A DNA stretch of 64,000 nt. Origin: an uncultured Eubacterium sp. GTDB taxonomy: Bacteria; Bacillota; Clostridia; Lachnospirales; Lachnospiraceae. Made by a program: the position numbers and the translations under genes. The notes under the pieces are model-generated. The model was not told the DNA's origin, made no database searches, and worked only from the letters and a program-made list of their open reading frames with translations. The stretch lies in contig CAMWXD010000007.1 in NCBI GenBank assembly GCA_947178105.1, forward strand, positions 34,813 through 98,812, read 5' to 3'. Every line of letters starts with the position of its first letter. Positions within the stretch are counted from its first letter, which is position 1. This document shows positions 54,214-62,625 of this stretch, piece after piece.

Positions 54214-55385
54214 GCTCCTCCTTCCTGCCTGTTTTCATAAACCGCAATATTGATGATCTCTTCCATCTGCACTGCCGGAACAGGGTTTCTGATCAGAACC
54301 ATGAGCTGCTGCCTGGTCAGTCCTTTTTCAATGCCTTTTCTGATCTGAACAAGCTGGTCCGGCTCCAGTCCTTTTTCAACGACCATTTTTATGATGTCAT
54401 CTTTCTTATTCATACGGGAACCTGAAAACAGGGAATGCAGGATGCCCTTATTTTTTCTGCATGCCGCGCTGCCTGCAATGCCAGTCTCAGCTGTCCTGCT
54501 GTTTTTCCCTGCCCCGCCTGTCTGGCATTCCATTGGGAAACATGGCTGTCCCGCTGAAAATTTCCGGGGCTTTCTGTTATCCGTATCCTGCCATGCTCTT
54601 TCCTGGAAGCCTTCCGGCATTTCCTTACTGCTGCAGTCCGGCTGTCTGCTGTTTTTTTCCTGCTGTTCCATTTCCCTTATTCTTTTTTCCAGGCACAGCT
54701 TCTCCTTTCCCATTACATCCAGCTCGCTGCGCAGCCTTGCAGCCGCAGTTCTTTCCTCATTGATCTCATCCTGCTGTTTTTCCAGTATCCTGTCTTTTTC
54801 CGCAAGCTGTTCCAGAAGATGGTTCTGGATCTCTGCATCCCGACCGGCTGTATGAAGCTCTTTCAGCCTCTCATTCAGGGCATCGTAACGTTTTTCCTGA
54901 AAATCAATTTTTTCCACCACACGCCGGATCTGCTCTAAAAGCTCACCTGCATATGCAGCTTCCGTATCTGCACTTTTCCCCGCTTTTTCAAGCTTCTCCA
55001 TGACATTCGAAAACAGCTTTTTCATGGCAAAGGCTGTCTGGTCCGTTTTTCCCGTGATCTCTGCTATCATATCAAGCGGCATTCCCTTTTCATAAAATTC
55101 CAGTGCCAGCGCCATCTGTTCCCCGGAAAGCCCTTCTTTTGTAATAACCGCAACGGCATCCCGGCCGCATCCGCTGCGGAGGCATCTGGAATAGGCTTTC
55201 ATCTGCGCGTAATCCAGTTTTTTTCCAGTATATTCTTCCGTTTCCTTCGGTGTCAGGCCGAACCGCAGGTCTTCCTCCACAAGCCGCAGCATATCTTCCG
55301 TAATGCGCGGATTATTTTTCAGGCTGGCCATATAAACTTTCAGGTCCATATTTGTGATCATGCCCCGGTCTTCTGTTTCGTTCAC
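54210..55385 (-). CDS. Hypothetical coiled-coil ICE protein
   Basis: This 391-residue protein has a long coiled coil in its middle (about 145-250, heptads rich in Leu/Glu/Arg, e.g. LLEQLAEKDRILEKQQDEIN). Repeated helical modules flank it on both sides (DDIIKMVVEKGLEPDQLVQIRKGIEKGLTRQQL, in part), resembling the ITKEGLSGEQMALALEFYEKG segment earlier in the protein. The start is chosen as GTG at 55383-55385 with AAGGAGG six bases ahead; an ATG two codons earlier touches the site. It follows the relaxase gene by 12 bases. Function unknown. Confidence 0.6.
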   Translation of the reverse strand: MNETEDRGMITNMDLKVYMASLKNNPRITEDMLRLVEEDLRFGLTPKETEEYTGKKLDYAQMKAYSRCLRSGCGRDAVAVITKEGLSGEQMALALEFYEKGMPLDMIAEITGKTDQTAFAMKKLFSNVMEKLEKAGKSADTEAAYAGELLEQIRRVVEKIDFQEKRYDALNERLKELHTAGRDAEIQNHLLEQLAEKDRILEKQQDEINEERTAAARLRSELDVMGKEKLCLEKRIREMEQQEKNSRQPDCSSKEMPEGFQERAWQDTDNRKPRKFSAGQPCFPMECQTGGAGKNSRTAETGIAGSAACRKNKGILHSLFSGSRMNKKDDIIKMVVEKGLEPDQLVQIRKGIEKGLTRQQLMVLIRNPVPAVQMEEIINIAVYENRQEGGA

Positions 55386-55397
55386 TGCCATCCTCCT

Positions 55398-57017
55398 TCA
55401 CCATCCCCGCCTGCTTTTCACAGAAGCTGCTGTTTTTTCAGGCTGCGTTTCTGAAACTTCCATGCTTACAGCCGGATCACACGCAGCAGGCAGATCTGTC
55501 ATGGTTTCTTTGGATTTTTTCTTTTCCATTTCTATATCCTTTCTGCATTCACTGCAAAATAAAAATACAGCCTGCCTGGACGGCTGCTGTATCTTCTTCT
55601 GCTTCTTTCTGGTTTCTTCCTGCTTTCCTTCCTGTTCAGACAGAAGTTCTTCTAAAATACGTTCTGCCGTTCTCTGCTCCTCTGCCGCTGCTTTCTCTTT
55701 TTCCCGCACCAGGGCAGCCTCATTCCGGTAATGCTGCTTTAAGGCTTCAAGGCTGTCTATAGAATATCCTTCTTTTTTCAGCCATGCATCCAGCTCCTGC
55801 CACCGCTTATGTTCTGGTTCAAAAAAAGTTTCACCGCGCCTGTAACAGTTCTCACATTCCTGCAGGCCTTTCATTTCACCTGCTGCATCAAACAGCGGCT
55901 TTATCCTGGCACGTTCCCGGAACACCCTGCTCTTTTCCCTTGAAACATCCCTCTTCTTTTCTTTCATATGATCCGCTGCGACAGCAAGATCATCTGTTGT
56001 ATGGATATCATGACGGATAAGAAAAAGATAATCCTCCTGCAGCTTCTTCATTTTCCGTATATCGTCACGGTATCTCCATGCCTGGCTGTACGGCCTCTTT
56101 TTTAACTGGCCCATGCGGTAAAGCCTGGCAAAATATTTTTTCTGCAGGCCCGAAAGAGCTGCCTTATGGTACTTCTTTACCCTGCACCGCACGATCAGCG
56201 GCGTATTTCTGGAAACGGCATGGTATCCGGACAGGCTTTCCTTCCGGATCCGTTCCCTGATCCGCTCCTCCGTGTAATCATCACCAAGACTTTTGCAGCG
56301 TAAGAATCTTTTCATCCCCACCGGCTTAACAGCAAGGTATTTTCCTTCATCCCTGTCCGCATTTTTAATCCCGTATCCCATCTCTGACAGCATGGATAAA
56401 AATGATCCATAATCTGCCGCCTGCAGGATGCAGGCATCTATATCACGTTTTAGCATGTCCGCCCATACAAATTTTCCATCCCGGAAGTCCTTCCATTCCC
56501 TGTAAGACTCACCCGGTTCTGCCCTGCCTTTTGCTATTTCAATCACAGACAGCCCGTATTCTTCACACAGCCGGTTCGTAACAGGCTGTATCTTTTCCGC
56601 CCAGTCCCCTTTTTCGTAACGGTATTTTCTGCCGCTGCGGAAACTCACACTGTTAAAAATAATATGTCCGTGTATATGCTCCGTATTGTCATGGACGGCA
56701 TACAGCGCCTCATAATCTTTTCCAAGATATTCCTCCGCAAACCTGCCGATGATCGCAAAAGCCGTCTGTGCGTCCACTTCTCCTTCTGCAAAAGATATGA
56801 TCAGATGATACCCCTGCCTCTGGCCTGTCTTTCCAAACATTTCCTTTGTCTGGCGCATCTGCTGGTAAGCATTCTCCTTCTGGCAGTTTAAGGCTGCCAC
56901 CCATTCCCCGTTTCCGGTCTTCTGCGGATTCGTGATGTAATCCAGCGCCTGTTTTAAATGTTTGCCTGAATATCCTGCCCCGCAGTCCCCGATATAAAGT
57001 ATCTTGCTGATTGCCAG
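55398..57017 (-). CDS. Relaxase (MobA/VirD2, MOBP-type), CTG start
   Basis: This 539-residue relaxase would nick the element at oriT. The N-terminal Relaxase domain shows AISKILYIGDCGAGYSGKHL, ALDYITNPQKTGNGEW and the histidine motif HDNTEHIHGHIIFNSVSF (HxDxxHxHxH-type metal site). A long charged helical C-terminus follows. No ATG opens the conserved N-terminus: the codon before AISKIL is CTG at 57015-57017, directly after an in-frame TGA, with GGAGG nine bases ahead. It is therefore probably a rare CTG start. If not, the protein would begin at a GTG before AALNCQ and lose its first 39 residues. Confidence 0.85.
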   Translation of the reverse strand: MAISKILYIGDCGAGYSGKHLKQALDYITNPQKTGNGEWVAALNCQKENAYQQMRQTKEMFGKTGQRQGYHLIISFAEGEVDAQTAFAIIGRFAEEYLGKDYEALYAVHDNTEHIHGHIIFNSVSFRSGRKYRYEKGDWAEKIQPVTNRLCEEYGLSVIEIAKGRAEPGESYREWKDFRDGKFVWADMLKRDIDACILQAADYGSFLSMLSEMGYGIKNADRDEGKYLAVKPVGMKRFLRCKSLGDDYTEERIRERIRKESLSGYHAVSRNTPLIVRCRVKKYHKAALSGLQKKYFARLYRMGQLKKRPYSQAWRYRDDIRKMKKLQEDYLFLIRHDIHTTDDLAVAADHMKEKKRDVSREKSRVFRERARIKPLFDAAGEMKGLQECENCYRRGETFFEPEHKRWQELDAWLKKEGYSIDSLEALKQHYRNEAALVREKEKAAAEEQRTAERILEELLSEQEGKQEETRKKQKKIQQPSRQAVFLFCSECRKDIEMEKKKSKETMTDLPAACDPAVSMEVSETQPEKTAASVKSRRGW

Positions 57018-57320
57018 TCACTGCCGCCTCCCCTCTGTATAGTTTAAGAATCTTATCCGCAAAACCCTTTCGTGTTTTCTTTAACGCCATGATTAAATAA
57101 ACCTGTCCGCTGGAAACTGATGCAGTATAAATTCATTTCCAGACATACCATCTTTCTTTAAAAGCTGGTTTTATGCTTTCACTGTCAAATTACTTCCTAA
57201 ATCATTTCATGCAATCCTTATTAATTGGAAGCAGCATATAAAACAATTTTCAGCGAAAATATCTATACAGAAGCAAAACTGCATAAATTACGTCTTATGT
57301 TATCTGCGTACGGTTCCTTA
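57018..57320 (-). other. AT-rich spacer between mobC and the relaxase
   Basis: This 303-base stretch contrasts with its G+C-rich neighbours. A frame beginning MALKKTRKGFADKILKLYRG at 57090 runs through the relaxase start in another frame and is probably a small leader or a shadow. No inverted repeat of note was seen. It may be an inserted or degraded segment. Confidence 0.4.
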
Positions 57321-57653
57321 TCACATTCTGCTGATCCTGTCTGCTGTTTCCCTGGCAAGATAATTCAGCTTTTTCATATAAGCAGTCAGAAGCTCCCTGT
57401 CCTCTATGCGGTACAGTTTTGAATTATAATTCCTTGTGATCTGGTTAATATTGTTTCCTACAGCATTTACCTCATTGATCAGTTCTTTGAGAAGGATACG
57501 GATTTCCGGGTAATCACAGGGCTTCTGCGTGATCAGAAGCCTCAGATAGTCAGCTTCACATAATCCGGCTCTTTCTGCTTTTTCTGAGAGCAGCCCCGCT
57601 TCTTCCAGCGTAAGCCGCAGTGTCTTTTTGATGCAGTGTATGCTGTCCGCCAT
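57321..57653 (-). CDS. mobC: MobC-family relaxosome accessory protein
   Basis: This 110-residue protein has the length and pattern of MobC proteins. An N-terminal ribbon-helix-helix-like part (KTLRLTLEEAGLLSEKAERAGL, in part) is followed by the conserved LINEVNAVGNNINQITRNYNS and a C-terminal helix. It helps the relaxase recognise and open oriT. The ATG overlaps the stop of the upstream gene and has GGAGG ahead. Confidence 0.85.
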   Translation of the reverse strand: MADSIHCIKKTLRLTLEEAGLLSEKAERAGLCEADYLRLLITQKPCDYPEIRILLKELINEVNAVGNNINQITRNYNSKLYRIEDRELLTAYMKKLNYLARETADRISRM

Positions 57654-58262
57654 TTACCGTTTCCTCCCCGTATTCTGTTTTAATGTGCAGGAATGATCCG
57701 GCGGCACTTCTCCAGCCTCCCTGATCTGTCCTGCCATTTTTTTGACTGCAGCATCCATACCTTCCTTTTCCATATCCTGAATCAGGGCATCCGCCAGTGC
57801 TGCTGCAGCTGCATCCAGTTCTTTCCCGTGCTTTGTACGGTCAAACACTGCATCCAGTATCTTCTCATCTTCCCGCAGAGCTTCCAGATATTTCTTCCTT
57901 TCAGAATAAACAGCGCCGTCTTCTGCATGCATCAGTTCCGATTCTGCCTCCTGCAGCAAGATATAATTCCATTCCATCACATCACTGGCAGCATCGTCAA
58001 TGGAATCCGGCTCCCACTTTATCTTCCCCTGTTCGTAACATAAGTCCCCGCGGTACAGTTCCCCGTCCCTGTGTCCCAGGCAGTATCCCTGGCCATCCAT
58101 ACAGCCGAGCAGTTTTTCTGCTTCTTTCTCTGTCATTTCAAATTCCTTCTTTAAAAATCCGGCAAGCTCTTTTCCGTCTTGAAAAATATCCGGCTCCAGG
58201 CCTTCCGCATCCCTGTCCGCAGGCTTTTTCTTTCCGATATCTGCACCGTCCAGTGTATCCAC
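57654..58262 (-). CDS. Hypothetical ICE protein upstream of mobC
   Basis: This 202-residue acidic, helical protein is the first gene of the mobilisation operon. It has no known domain that I recognise. The start is uncertain: the frame opens with GTG at 58260-58262 so close to GGGGAG that a later codon (CTG three codons on) might be used. Its 5' end lies about 75 bases from the oriT-like hairpins. Confidence 0.55.
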   Translation of the reverse strand: MDTLDGADIGKKKPADRDAEGLEPDIFQDGKELAGFLKKEFEMTEKEAEKLLGCMDGQGYCLGHRDGELYRGDLCYEQGKIKWEPDSIDDAASDVMEWNYILLQEAESELMHAEDGAVYSERKKYLEALREDEKILDAVFDRTKHGKELDAAAAALADALIQDMEKEGMDAAVKKMAGQIREAGEVPPDHSCTLKQNTGRKR

Positions 58263-58334
58263 CTCCCCTTAAATGTCCCTCTTCTGTTTCCGGTTTCACT
58301 GTGTAACAGATTTCCATGGGAATTTGCCAGATAC

Positions 58335-58378
58335 GCATGAGAGACGGCTCATGCCCTGGCCAGGGGAAAAATCCCCTG
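58335..58378. other. Candidate oriT hairpins
   Basis: Two perfect hairpins lie side by side: GCATGAG/CTCATGC with loop AGACGG (58335-58354), and CAGGGGA/TCCCCTG with a four-base loop (58361-58378). On the minus strand the first is followed by GTATCTGGCAAATTCCC, which resembles the TATCCTG-type nick region of MOBP systems in position and in part in sequence. The site is immediately upstream of the operon encoding MobC and the relaxase, as expected for oriT. Confidence 0.55.
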
Positions 58379-58399
58379 AAACCCCTTAATTTTATATAT

Positions 58400-58598
58400 G
58401 GCATCATATTTTAATGCCGTATATTATAAATGGCACCGCTTTCTGCTGTCATTCTTCCATTCCGGCATCGTTTTCCGATGCCGTTTTTTTTGGCTGAATC
58501 TTCCATCCAGACCGTGACATCGCTTTCTGGCGTCACTTTTCACAAAAGACATCGTTTTCCGATGCCATTCTGCAAAAACGACACCGGAAAATAATGCC
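58400..58598. repeat. Array of six 19-bp hairpin repeats at 32-bp pitch
   Basis: Units start at 58400, 58432, 58464, 58516, 58548 and 58580, each of 19 bp with 7-base arms and a 5-base centre. Examples are GGCATCGTTTTCCGATGCC (58464) and GACATCGTTTTCCGATGCC (58548). Spacers are 13 bp, except one of 33 bp. Starts are therefore 32, 32, 52, 32 and 32 bases apart, all near whole numbers of DNA turns. The 87-codon frame over the array is not a protein repeat because 32 is not a multiple of three. It looks like a set of protein-binding sites next to oriT. Confidence 0.8.
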
Positions 58599-58602
58599 GC
58601 TT

Positions 58603-58879
58603 CTACAGGCATCTTTCCGGTTTCCGTTTTTCTTCCCGGCCTGCATCCCGTGCTGCATGAACCGTCTTTTTTATCTCCTGCAGCCACTGGTTATAATCCT
58701 TGCAGCCATCCGGCGGCGGTCTGTCCTCTGTTTCATAGCCAAGCCTATAGTATTTCTGAATAAGTGCTGCAGATGCCCTCCGCCCGGGTCCGTCATTGTC
58801 CAGGCAGAATCGGATCTTCATCCGTGCTCTTTGCAATCTCCAGTTCTTCTGCCGTAAATCTCCTGCAGTTTTTTTCCAT
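58603..58879 (-). pseudogene. Remnant of a toprim-domain primase-like protein
   Basis: The N-terminus is present from the ATG at 58877-58879 (MEKNCRRFTAEELEIAKSTD), typical for DUF3991/toprim proteins of these elements. It ends at 58793 in the wrong frame. The C-terminal part of the toprim domain (KIRFCLDNDGPGRRASAALIQKY...CKDYNQWLQEIKK) is read in another frame at 58603-58836. Most of the protein is missing, so an internal deletion has removed several hundred bases. It lies between the hairpin array and radC. Confidence 0.78.
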
Positions 58880-58883
58880 GTCC

Positions 58884-59420
58884 CTATCTGCTCCTTTCCG
58901 CAGCATTTCTGAATCCGTCCCGGCTGTCTTTTCCATCTGCGCAGTGTACAGCATGCGGATTCTCCATCATTCCTTTTTCACACATGCTGAAATATTCCCG
59001 GTTATTTCCTCCTACGATCACATGGTCGGACAGCGGAATCCCCATCAGGCGGCACAGTTCTATCATCCGTCCCGTTGATTCTATGTCCTCTTTTGACGGA
59101 TGGAGGCTGCCGGAAGGATGGTTGTGTACAAGGATCATGCTTGCCGCATTGGAAAGGATGCTGCTTTTAAAAATCTCCCTTGGAGAGATGATGCTCTGGT
59201 TTATGCTGCCCATGCTTGCAAAATGGCAGTTGATCGGCGTGCCGTCTGCCCGGAGATTGACCACACAGACAGCTTCCCTGTCCAGCTCGCACAGGATATC
59301 CCCCAGCACTGCAACGGCATCCTGCGGCGATTTTATTTTATGCTCTGACAGAATCGGTGCATCCTTTACCAGGCGGACAGACACGACCTCAAGCCTGTTT
59401 TCCTCTTTCCGTGCATCCAC
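58884..59420 (-). CDS. radC: RadC-family JAB-domain protein
   Basis: This 178-residue protein contains the JAMM/JAB metal motif LVHNHPSGSLHPSKED and the ICE-typical sequence VRLVKDAPILSEHKIKSPQDAVAVLGD. The start is placed at GTG at 59418-59420, which has AAGGGGG nine bases ahead; the longer frame from 59450 has none. Such RadC proteins are common on Tn1549-like elements; their role (perhaps peptidase-like or in DNA repair) is not established. It ends four bases before the primase remnant. Confidence 0.85.
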   Translation of the reverse strand: MDARKEENRLEVVSVRLVKDAPILSEHKIKSPQDAVAVLGDILCELDREAVCVVNLRADGTPINCHFASMGSINQSIISPREIFKSSILSNAASMILVHNHPSGSLHPSKEDIESTGRMIELCRLMGIPLSDHVIVGGNNREYFSMCEKGMMENPHAVHCADGKDSRDGFRNAAERSR

Positions 59421-59520
59421 TGCTGCCTTCCCCCTTTCCGAATTCCACATGTATGATAAAGTCCCCGTCCCGTGACTGTATCAGCTTTAACAGTTCTTCC
59501 ATTGTAATCTCTTTTTCCAT
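59389..59520 (-). CDS. Small ICE protein (43 residues) upstream of radC
   Basis: The ATG at 59518-59520 has AAAGGAG ahead, and the product MEKEITMEELLKLIQSRDGD continues with FIIHVEFGKGE. Its end overlaps the start of radC by about 30 bases, suggesting coupling. I do not recognise its function. The 200 bases from here to 59727 hold nothing else that can be supported. Confidence 0.5.
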   Translation of the reverse strand: MEKEITMEELLKLIQSRDGDFIIHVEFGKGEGSSGCTERGKQA

Positions 59521-59727
59521 ATAATCTCCTTTATTCCGGCTGCCTGAAACAGAAAAACCGGGATTATCCCCGGCTTTCTGCTTTTCCCTCCTGTTTTAAT
59601 ATCCATACTGAAACACTGCAGCTGCCCCAGACCTGTCCTGCCATCTGCGGCTGCACGGACTGTCCCTTGTTTTATGCATGCTGTTACCCCGTCATTTCTG
59701 ATCAGAAATTGTTTTTCCTGTCTCCTG

Positions 59728-60132
59728 TTATCCCCACCGGTTTGCTGCTTCCGCCGCAAACGGATTGACCTCCCCAATATTTTCCTCCATAACCGGATCA
59801 GCCCGGATTTCCCTCCTCCCCGATGCCGGACTGCCTGTAATAGCCGAACCCAGCAGACGGATCAGTTCATCTTTCAGGCTGCTTTCCATTTCCCTTCTTA
59901 TTTCTTCCAGATCATCTGCTGTGATATACTGCGGTTTCCCTGCTGCTGCCGGTTTCAGTATTTCATCCCTGTCAAAACTGCTGATATAAAAATCAACCGC
60001 ATTGATAATGAACTGGTTCTCTGATTTATGAATATCCCTGTTCAGGGATGAAAGCACCCTGTAAACCCTGCTGTGCTGTTCATTCTGCAGATTCAGGCGC
60101 AACGACAGCCTTGCAACACCCTTTTCTGCCAT
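59728..60132 (-). CDS. ParM partner protein (ribbon-helix-helix-type adaptor)
   Basis: This 134-residue protein lies directly after the parM-like gene (stop and start touch: TAA ATG), the place of the DNA-binding adaptor (ParR/StbB) in type II partition systems. The N-terminal part (ARLSLRLNLQNEQHSRVYRVLSSLNRD, in part) fits a ribbon-helix-helix fold; a linker and acidic C-terminus follow that could bind the filament. The assignment rests mainly on position and size. Confidence 0.65.
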   Translation of the reverse strand: MAEKGVARLSLRLNLQNEQHSRVYRVLSSLNRDIHKSENQFIINAVDFYISSFDRDEILKPAAAGKPQYITADDLEEIRREMESSLKDELIRLLGSAITGSPASGRREIRADPVMEENIGEVNPFAAEAANRWG

Positions 60133-61068
60133 TTACCCCACCTCTGCTTCCAGCGCCCTGCGGTTCGATGCGAGATATGTCCTGCCCAGGTACTCATATC
60201 CCCTTGCATTAGCCCTGATATCCTCAATATACTGTATATTGCTGCCGGCATGGCTGCCGAAAAGCTTCATCACCGTGGCACCGCCTCCGACGAAAATAAC
60301 TGGTGTGATATCAAGATTATGCCCGTGTTCTTTAAGCATGTGGAATACCTTTTCCGCAAACCTTTTCAGACAGCCTTCCACAATCTCCATATACTGTTCC
60401 GGCAGCTTACCTTTTCCGCCGGACATAATCTCCTGTATGATGTTTTCATCCAGCTCCTGCCCGATCTTCCTCACGCATTCCTCATTGATCTCACGCATGC
60501 ATCTGATCAGCCCCTGCGGCACCGTAATGCATTCCGGCTCATCCGGATAATACTGGCGCAGCGGCATGATGTCAATCGTCCAGCTCCCGATATCAACAAT
60601 CACTGCCCTTTCCGGCAGTGTCCGGATGCATTCTGCCACTGCCGCATAACACTGCGGGAATACCGATACCCTTGCAAGCCGGATATGGTACTGTTCTTTT
60701 TCAAACCGGAACCGTGCTTCCTTATCCCTTGCAAGATACCGGATAAAATCCTGTTTTTCCGCCCCGAACCTTGTGAGCGGCAGGCCGACAGACAGAAGGA
60801 TACAGCTGTCCGTCATGCCTCTTTTTTTCAGTTCCTTTGCCACGGATGCAAGGGTAAGCAGATAAAAATTGTCGTTTTCCACCTTTGTATCCCTTACTTC
60901 CAGACGTTTTCCACCGACTTTATAATAAGATCCGTTCCATTCCACAACATTGTCATAGAATGCAGGCTCTGTTGAAATCTCTTTTACGCCTGTTGTAAAA
61001 ATCTGATCCGCTGTTTTCATGTTTGACCACCCATGGTCAATGCCTATTACTTCTATATGTTTGTCCAT
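60133..61068 (-). CDS. parM: ParM/StbA-like actin-family partition ATPase
   Basis: This 311-residue protein has the actin-fold signatures: phosphate-1 loop IGIDHGWSNMKTA, phosphate-2 segment VIVDIGSWTIDIM and adenosine motif PVIFVGGGATVMKL. The start is at the ATG at 61066-61068, with AGGAGG nine bases ahead; the frame also opens at 61095 without a site. ParM filaments push copies of the replicated circle apart. With the partner gene next to it, this is a full partition module. The centromere might be in the 61069-61605 spacer or the hairpin array. Confidence 0.87.
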   Translation of the reverse strand: MDKHIEVIGIDHGWSNMKTADQIFTTGVKEISTEPAFYDNVVEWNGSYYKVGGKRLEVRDTKVENDNFYLLTLASVAKELKKRGMTDSCILLSVGLPLTRFGAEKQDFIRYLARDKEARFRFEKEQYHIRLARVSVFPQCYAAVAECIRTLPERAVIVDIGSWTIDIMPLRQYYPDEPECITVPQGLIRCMREINEECVRKIGQELDENIIQEIMSGGKGKLPEQYMEIVEGCLKRFAEKVFHMLKEHGHNLDITPVIFVGGGATVMKLFGSHAGSNIQYIEDIRANARGYEYLGRTYLASNRRALEAEVG

Positions 61069-61605
61069 CTGCTTTTTCCTCCTGTTCCAAAACATCTGCC
61101 AATGCCTCCTTTATTTTCCTGTTGCCAAATACAGAACCATGCCTGCCATCCAGACTGTCTTGCGATATACCGGATGCCCTCTGCCGTATCCGGGCAGCCC
61201 GTCCATGAAAACTGAAACCAGCTCTTTTTGTGAAACTGCCTGCAGGTTCCGCCTAAAATAAAAACAGAAGCAGACCAGCGGTACACAAACGAAACGGATC
61301 ACCCGTTTCAAGAGCTGATTCAGTCCTGCATGAAATTATTAATCATCATATATATAATTCAGGCTGGCCAGTCAGACCCTGAGCCAGACAGTCAGCCTGT
61401 TAAATTTCTGCGTCAGTTAAAAATGTTCACCTCCAAAACCATATGGTACGGATTCCCGTCAGAATCCCTGACGCACCACTGGCATAAGTGAGATATTTGA
61501 TTTTGTATCAGCGCTGCCTCCATCAATATCCTGCTTCGTTGCAAATTTGAGAAAGGACTAAATCAGCTCAAACCGTTGTATTTACTGGGTTTGCTCTAAC
61601 TTTAG
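61069..61605. other. Spacer between parM and the truncated integrase
   Basis: About 540 bases without a supported gene. A 66-codon frame from a TTG at 61311 encodes a slightly hydrophobic peptide (MKRVIRFVCVPLVCFCFYFR) with no good ribosome binding site. Inverted repeats CAGGCTG/CAGCCTG (61360-61399) and GGATTC/GAATCC (about 61452-61469) are present. The region next to 61605 may be the ICE end or a deletion junction. Confidence 0.4.
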
Positions 61606-62316
61606 TCATATTTTACCGTAATCATCCGAAATCCTCATGCCTGTATGGAACAGGATATAGGCCACCTCATAATACTTGCAGTACACTGCATCATCATGGA
61701 CGAATTTCAGGAATTTCCTCATCTGGTCTTTTGTGACTGCTTCGCGCGTTACACTGTCGTTTACCACCACTCCGACAAGTTCAAACCCGAAGGGGTTTTT
61801 ATTCAGCACGTCATCATCCACCGCCATCTGGAAAGCGGGACGCAGCACTCCCCGAACCGTTTTGATGGTACTGTAGCCTTTTTTATCCTCCTGTTGCAGC
61901 TTGATCAGGAACAGTTTTGCATCGGATGTCTTTATTTTGGAGATCTTAAGATCGCCAAACGCCTGCTTCTTCAGCAGGTTTTTCACAAAACCGTAATTAT
62001 TCTTCGTATTATTTTTTGCTCCCGTTTTAGTGGAAAGGTACCTCTCCACCAATTCGTTGACTGTTATGTTCTTTCCCAACGGGTCCAATTGGTTGTCTAG
62101 GTCATACCCTATCAGTTTTTCTTTTTCTCTTAAAGAAAGGTCTGGCTTTGTCCCTACTGGCTGCGGATCGGTAGGCTCCAGCCTCCAGCTATACACAAAA
62201 TGCGGTTTCCCGTTTATGTGGTATTTAAACTGGTATTTCCCGTTTGCACGGATGGATTCTCCCCTGCGGAGAACCCTGTGTTTGGAATCACGTCTCATCC
62301 CTGGCTTTCCTGACAT
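61606..62316 (-). pseudogene. int: Tyrosine recombinase (Tn916/Tn1549-type integrase), truncated
   Basis: The 236-residue frame has an N-terminal arm-binding domain (GKYQFKYHINGKPHFVYSWRL), a core-binding SAM-like domain (ITVNELVERYLSTKTGAKNNT) and the beginning of the catalytic domain up to the first Arg (LFHTGMRIS). It then runs into DDYGKI and a stop. The family is about 400 residues long, so about 170 residues with the HxxR and Tyr catalytic motifs are missing. It cannot catalyse integration. AGGAGGAGGG precedes the ATG, overlapping the xis gene end. Confidence 0.87.
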
Positions 62317-62525
62317 TTTGGTTCCCTCCTCCTTATTTCCGGATGCCCCGCCATATACTTCACAAATTCTGAACGGAGAATAAGTCTCCGTCCATTAAAG
62401 TAAAAGGCAACAAAAGGCAATCCTTCTTCTTTCAGCAATGCATAAAATTTTCTGCGGCTCAACTTGAAATGTTCTACTGCCTCCTGGACGGTCAGAACAT
62501 CTTTGTCCTGCAACTGTGGTTTCAT
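62295..62525 (-). CDS. Excisionase-like helix-turn-helix protein
   Basis: This 76-residue protein has a MerR/excisionase-type DNA-binding fold (KDVLTVQEAVEHFKLSRRKFYALLKEEG). The ATG at 62523-62525 has GGAGG eight bases ahead; a TTG upstream is less likely. It overlaps the integrase start by 22 bases. Such proteins direct the integrase to excise the element or regulate it. Confidence 0.75.
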   Translation of the reverse strand: MKPQLQDKDVLTVQEAVEHFKLSRRKFYALLKEEGLPFVAFYFNGRRLILRSEFVKYMAGHPEIRRREPKCQESQG

Positions 62526-62625
62526 CCTCTTAACCTCCAATCCGTATTTCTGCCTCTTCCGAGGTCATAACATATATCACTCTAAATCCGGCAAATAGCA
62601 ACTACTTTTGGCAGATAAAAACTAT

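Noticed and set aside
56710..57090. 126-residue frame overlapping the relaxase start
   Set aside because: Most of it is an out-of-frame reading of the conserved relaxase N-terminus. Only its first 24 codons lie outside.
58400..58598. CRISPR array
   Set aside because: Repeats are only 19 bp, each an imperfect hairpin of differing sequence, spacers are 13 bp, and there are no cas genes.
58424..58687. 87-residue open frame over the hairpin array
   Set aside because: Its repetitive residues come from the DNA repeats. The 32-base pitch shifts the frame each time, and there is no ribosome binding site.
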